A stretch of 8,641 nt of DNA from contig JACCRJ010000661.1 of assembly GCA_013813615.1 (NCBI GenBank), forward strand, positions 1 to 8,641, written 5' to 3'. This DNA is from Lautropia sp. (GTDB lineage Bacteria; Pseudomonadota; Gammaproteobacteria; Burkholderiales; Burkholderiaceae_E). Below are positions 5,599 to 8,641 of this stretch, in pieces (position 1 is the stretch's first letter; each line of letters starts with the position of its first letter). A model generated the notes under the pieces. It was not told the origin of the DNA. It ran no database searches and saw nothing but the letters and a program-made list of their open reading frames with translations. Position numbers and translations under genes: made by a program.

Positions 5599-6543
5599 TC
5601 AGGCCAGCCCCAGGCCCTCGTCCAGGCCCAGGTGCAGGTTCATCGACTGCACGGCGGCTCCGCTGGCTCCTTTGCCGAGGTTGTCCATCCTGGAGATCAG
5701 CATGATCTGGTCCTCCCGGCCGAAGACGAAGACGTCGACCCGGTTGGTATCGTTGCAGGCCTGCAGGTCGAAGTAGGCGCCCTCGAGCGTCTGCGGGTCG
5801 TTCAGCGGCATCACCCGCAGGAACCGCTCCCCCTCATAGTACGACGCCAGAACCTGATGAACGCTCTCGGGCGACGCGCCACCGCCAAGCCGGTCCGTCC
5901 GCAGGCCGATCGACACCGCCAGGCCCTTGTAGAAGTTGCCCACCACCGGCGCGAAGATCGGCACCATCGACAGCCTGCCGTGCGTCTTGATCTCCGGCAG
6001 GTGCTTGTGGCTCAGGCCCAGTCCGTACTGGCGAGGTGCCTCCAGCCGTTCATCGCCGCCGGCACGGTACTGCTCGATCATATTCTTGCCGCCACCCGAG
6101 TAGCCGGTAATGGAGAAGCAGCTGATCGGGTAGTCCGGTGGCAGCTGCCCTGCCGCCACCAGCGGCCGTACCAGCAGGATGAATGCTGAGGCATGGCAAC
6201 CCGGGTTGGCGATACGCTTGCCCGCCCGGATCAGCTCCCGCTGCCCCGGCGCCAATTCCGGCAGTCCGTAGACCCAGCCGGCTTGCGTCCGGTGGGCGCT
6301 GCTGGCGTCGATGATGCAGGTCCTCGGGTTGGTGACCAGGGTTGCAGCTTCCCGCGCGGCGGCATCCGGCAGGCAGAGGAAGGAGACGTCCGCGGCATTC
6401 AGCAGGCGAGCCCGTTCCGCAGGATCCTTGCGCCTGTCCGGGTCTATCCGCAGCACCTCGATGCCGGCGCGCCGGCTCAGGAACTCGTTGATCTGCAGAC
6501 CGGTGGTTCCTTCCTGGCCATCCACGAAAACGCTGTAAGTCAT
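5599..6543 (-). CDS. argC: N-acetyl-gamma-glutamyl-phosphate reductase, short type 2 form
   Basis: ArgC catalyses the third step of arginine synthesis, the NADPH-dependent reduction of N-acetylglutamyl phosphate to the semialdehyde, in the cytosol. The 314-residue length and sequence blocks fit the shorter type 2 family rather than the ~345-residue type 1. Seen: N-terminal nucleotide-binding loop GQEGTTG (9-15), IDASSAHRT, catalytic Cys116 in [17 protein letters not shown], the SHKHLPEIK block with the conserved histidine region, and C-terminal [14 protein letters not shown]. The ATG at 6541-6543 is chosen because it starts directly at the Rossmann strand (TYSVFVDG) and has AGGCAGGTG just upstream; the frame stays open much further upstream but only antisense to ubiX. 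It is divergent from ubiX and followed by dgkA. Confidence 0.94.
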   Translation of the reverse strand: MTYSVFVDGQEGTTGLQINEFLSRRAGIEVLRIDPDRRKDPAERARLLNAADVSFLCLPDAAAREAATLVTNPRTCIIDASSAHRTQAGWVYGLPELAPGQRELIRAGKRIANPGCHASAFILLVRPLVAAGQLPPDYPISCFSITGYSGGGKNMIEQYRAGGDERLEAPRQYGLGLSHKHLPEIKTHGRLSMVPIFAPVVGNFYKGLAVSIGLRTDRLGGGASPESVHQVLASYYEGERFLRVMPLNDPQTLEGAYFDLQACNDTNRVDVFVFGREDQIMLISRMDNLGKGASGAAVQSMNLHLGLDEGLGLA

Positions 6544-6576
6544 CTGCACCTGCCTGGAAACCCCGAACACCTGGCC

Positions 6577-6605
6577 ATTATCAGTGTCAAACTCGCTGCC
6601 AGCAA
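6577..6605 (-). promoter_or_regulatory. Candidate argC promoter
   Basis: On the minus strand, TTGCTG (6605-6600) and GATAAT (6582-6577) are 17 bases apart. The -10 matches consensus at five of six positions, the -35 at three. Transcription would begin near 6570, about 27 bases before the argC ATG. A TTGACA at 6590-6585 lies between the two but is too close to GATAAT to serve as its -35. Confidence 0.4.
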
Positions 6606-6713
6606 CCGACCGGCCGCGCCGGAAGCCGTTAAAAACCGCCGGTCGCGGATGATCGGATTGCCGACCGGGATGAATCATCGGCCGACGGAAATGCGGCCGG
6701 CGCAGGGGCGGCG

Positions 6714-6741
6714 TTGCATTTGCACCCGCATCGGCTAGTCT
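6714..6741 (+). promoter_or_regulatory. Weak candidate ubiX promoter
   Basis: TTGCAT (6714-6719) and TAGTCT (6736-6741) are separated by 16 bases. Each matches three of six consensus positions, including the key TTG and the TA...T frame. It would give a leader of about 70 bases before the chosen ubiX start. Confidence 0.28.
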
Positions 6742-6816
6742 GCAAACTTGGAGCCTGTCGGGGCTGCCTCCCAACAACCTTGGTCCCGCACTCGGACCGC
6801 TTCCTGGCTGATGCTG

Positions 6817-7434
6817 ATGACACGTCGCCTGATTGTCGCGATCACCGGCGCAAGTGGCGTCGCGTTCGGCGTTCGCCTTCTGGAATATCTCAAAGCCCAC
6901 ACCGACGTCGAGACCCACCTGATGGTGTCTGCTGCCGGCTGGCTCACGATCGACGCCGAACTCGACATCGACCGCCGTGCGCTCGAGTCGCTGGCGACCC
7001 GCGTCTATTCGGTGCGCGAAGTCGGCGCCTGCATCGCCTCGGGCTCCTTTGCGACCGACGGGATGGTGGTGGCGCCGTGTTCGATGCGGACCCTGGCGGC
7101 GATCGCCCACGGGCTGTCGGACAACCTGATCACCCGCGCCGCCGACGTCATCCTCAAGGAGCGGCGCCGGCTGGTGCTGATGACGCGGGAGACGCCGCTC
7201 AACCTCGCCCACCTGCGCAACATGACCGCCGTCACCGAGATGGGCGGCATCATCTTTCCGCCGGTACCGGCGCTTTACCAGCGCCCGGTGACCATCGCCG
7301 AGATGATCGACCACACGGTCGGGCGGGTGCTCGACCTGTTCGGCATCGGCCAGTCGCTCAATCCGCCCTGGGATGGCAACGCCGGCAGCGCTAACCACGC
7401 CGGCAGCAGCGGCAGGCGCGATGATCGAGCATGA
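6817..7434 (+). CDS. ubiX: Flavin prenyltransferase
   Basis: UbiX attaches a dimethylallyl group to reduced FMN, making the prenylated flavin cofactor needed by UbiD decarboxylase in ubiquinone synthesis. Seen from ATG 6817: [12 protein letters not shown] with S13-G14 of the flavin-binding loop, [33 protein letters not shown] (K114) and the R124-E125-T-P motif that corresponds to the catalytic Arg-Glu of known UbiX proteins, then [14 protein letters not shown]. About 205 residues. Start choice: an in-frame ATG at 6811 adds two residues, and a TTG at 6748 adds a 23-residue segment with no family match; no strong ribosome-binding site decides between them. The C-terminus runs ~18 polar residues past the usual end and overlaps the next gene by 14 bases, suggesting coupling to it. 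Confidence 0.95.
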   Translation: MTRRLIVAITGASGVAFGVRLLEYLKAHTDVETHLMVSAAGWLTIDAELDIDRRALESLATRVYSVREVGACIASGSFATDGMVVAPCSMRTLAAIAHGLSDNLITRAADVILKERRRLVLMTRETPLNLAHLRNMTAVTEMGGIIFPPVPALYQRPVTIAEMIDHTVGRVLDLFGIGQSLNPPWDGNAGSANHAGSSGRRDDRA

Positions 7435-8641
7435 ACTGAAATTCGCGCTGACCCTGAGCATGGCGGCGGAGTTCGAGCAGCGTGCCGCCATCGGCCTGAC
7501 CCAGGGGCCGCAGCGCCTCTGGTCCCGGTATTTCGACTCGCCCGCCGGCGACCTGATGAATGCGTCGGCGACCCTGCGGGTCCGCCAGACGCCCCGCGGC
7601 TATGTGCAGACGGTCAAGGCGGCCGGCAGCGGCGCCTTCGAACGCTATGAATGGGAAGCTGCAGTCGCCGGGGACCTGCCGGAATTCGATGCGCTGCCCC
7701 CGCCAAGCCATCCGGTCGGCGCGCTGGTCCGTGAGTGCTTCGGGTTGCTGGCGCCGGTCTTCGATACCGACTTCGAGCGGCAGGTGCGCCTGGTCCGGCC
7801 GCAGGCCGGCGTGACCCTGGAGATCGCCTGCGACCGGGGCGAAATTCGCGCCGGCCCGCGCAGCGAGCGCATTGCAGAGGTGGAGATCGAACGCAAGGAA
7901 GGATCGGCGGCGGCCTTCTACCACTATGCGATGCAGTGGGCCGCCCTCCACCAGGCGCAGCTGCTGCTCGGCACGAAGGGATCGCGCGGACTGCACCTGG
8001 CAGGCTGGCGGGCCGGCCGGCCTGCGGCGGTCAAGCCGCAACCACTCACGCCGCTGCCGGACCTGCCGGTCGCCGCCGCGGCGCAGGAGATCCTGACCGG
8101 CCATCTCGAACATTTCGTCGCCAACTTGCCATCGGTCCTTTCCGGCACCGACGCCGACGGCGTGCATCAGCTGTGCACGGCGCTGCGCTGCTTTCGCGCG
8201 GCAATCCGCTTCCTCGAGCTGCGCGGTGCGCCGTCGCTCGAAGTCTGCCCGCCGACCGGCGACGACCCCTCCGACGGCCTTCCGGCAGCCTGGCAGGATC
8301 TGGACGAGCGGGCTCGCAGCCTGGCGCACGCCGCTGCGCTGGTGCACGAGGCCGATGCCTGTGAGGCTGGATTGCTAGCCGGCCTGCGCGAAAGCTTGCC
8401 GGACGACGCAGCCGTCCAGTTGCTGCGCCGCAGCCTGGCAGCCTTTCGCGAGCGTGAGCGGCTCAGGCTGCGACAAGCGATGGCCTCGCCCGAGCTGACC
8501 GCGTTCGTCATGCGCGCCCATGCGGCGGTGGCGTCGTTGCCGCCCGACCGCTGGCCCGACCAGACGTTCGCGGCGTTCGCCGCCGGCCGGCTGGAGGGGC
8601 TGGCCCAGCGGGTGAGCCGCCGCACCCGGCGGGCGAAACAG
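7421..8641 (+). CDS. CYTH-CHAD domain protein (3' end outside window)
   Basis: The frame opens at ATG 7421, 14 bases inside the ubiX end, and is still open at the window edge (407 codons). AGG at 7414-7416 is a weak ribosome-binding site. Residues 1-~190 are a CYTH domain of the triphosphate tunnel superfamily: E3-x-E5-x-K7 signature (IEHELKFAL), [20 protein letters not shown]66, and late acidic/basic strands VEIERKE. From ~225 follows a CHAD domain, helical and normally rich in conserved His and Arg/Lys, linked to polyphosphate binding; its signature reads V248-H249-Q250-L-C-T-A-L-R256-C-F-R259. Two usually basic positions are Cys (C252, C257). Bacterial CYTH proteins often hydrolyse inorganic triphosphate, so a polyphosphate-related role is likely, but substrate and activity are not proven. 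It is cytosolic, with no signal peptide. The frame has no stop inside the window. Confidence 0.88.
   Translation, partial: MIEHELKFALTLSMAAEFEQRAAIGLTQGPQRLWSRYFDSPAGDLMNASATLRVRQTPRGYVQTVKAAGSGAFERYEWEAAVAGDLPEFDALPPPSHPVGALVRECFGLLAPVFDTDFERQVRLVRPQAGVTLEIACDRGEIRAGPRSERIAEVEIERKEGSAAAFYHYAMQWAALHQAQLLLGTKGSRGLHLAGWRAGRPAAVKPQPLTPLPDLPVAAAAQEILTGHLEHFVANLPSVLSGTDADGVHQLCTALRCFRAAIRFLELRGAPSLEVCPPTGDDPSDGLPAAWQDLDERARSLAHAAALVHEADACEAGLLAGLRESLPDDAAVQLLRRSLAAFRERERLRLRQAMASPELTAFVMRAHAAVASLPPDRWPDQTFAAFAAGRLEGLAQRVSRRTRRAKQ

Larger units (their letters stand above)
6544..6816. other. Divergent argC / ubiX intergenic region
   Basis: 273 bases with no supported gene. It holds candidate promoters for both directions (listed separately). 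GATGAT (6648-6653) is complementary to ATCATC further along (6674-6679). Two similar units beginning CCGAC occur at about 6661 and 6682. The TTAAAAA at 6629-6635 is an isolated AT run within GC-rich sequence. Confidence 0.55.

Noticed and set aside
6748..6816. Upstream TTG start for ubiX giving a 228-residue protein
   Set aside because: The extra 23 residues do not resemble the UbiX N-terminus, which begins a few residues before RLIV; TTG without a strong ribosome-binding site is unlikely.
6544..7491. In-frame N-terminal extension of argC across the intergenic region and ubiX
   Set aside because: The ArgC family starts at MTYSVFVDG, and the extension is antisense to ubiX with no homology-like blocks.
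7391..8347. Minus-strand frame of ~318 codons opposite the CYTH-CHAD gene
   Set aside because: The plus-strand frame has clear CYTH and CHAD motifs over the same bases; the minus frame has none.
1..8641. Mobile elements, CRISPR arrays, tRNA/rRNA genes, phage or defence systems
   Set aside because: Read across the window: no transposase, integrase, regularly spaced repeats or cloverleaf-like sequence was found; genes are housekeeping in type.

Overview
The window is a compact, GC-rich (well over 60% G+C by eye), almost entirely coding stretch of chromosome. Its core is the gene run hemA-prfA-prmC-grxD, followed further on by ubiX. That order, together with biosynthetic threonine dehydratase and integral-membrane DgkA, is typical of Betaproteobacteria; a Rhodocyclales/Accumulibacter-like source would fit, but the sequence alone does not fix the genus. 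There are no RNA genes, insertion sequences, CRISPR arrays, phage genes or integrases, and no non-coding gap reaches 300 bases.

Layout. (1) 1-365: the 3' end of ilvA. (2) 366-607: a 242-base spacer with an AT-rich core that carries short repeated motifs. (3) 608-1348: an orphan OmpR-type response regulator whose receiver lacks the conserved Thr/Ser switch residue. (4) 1349-1498: a spacer with a perfect TATAAT box. (5) 1499-4813: a tightly coupled hemA-prfA-prmC operon. hemA and prfA overlap by GTGA. prfA and prmC are bridged by a 17-codon mini-ORF that overlaps each neighbour through ATGA. (6) 4829-5149: grxD, probably with its own promoter inside the unusual 3' tail of prmC. (7) 5159-6543, minus strand: argC (short, type 2 form) followed by dgkA, converging on grxD with only 9 bases between stop codons. 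(8) 6544-6816: the divergent argC/ubiX promoter region. (9) 6817-8641: ubiX, overlapping the start of a CYTH-CHAD protein that runs off the window.

How the genes work together. HemA starts tetrapyrrole synthesis from glutamyl-tRNA. RF1 terminates translation at UAA/UAG, and PrmC methylates the RF1 GGQ glutamine, so enzyme and substrate are neighbours. GrxD handles Fe-S clusters, UbiX makes the prenylated flavin used by UbiD in ubiquinone synthesis, ArgC is an arginine biosynthesis enzyme, and DgkA recycles diacylglycerol. The CYTH-CHAD protein belongs to a polyphosphate-linked family.

I found no clearly new multi-gene system; this is mostly housekeeping sequence. The points most worth a second look are the divergent response regulator with repeats upstream, the prfA/prmC mini-ORF relay, the lower-GC 34-residue tail on PrmC, and the CHAD domain with altered signature residues.
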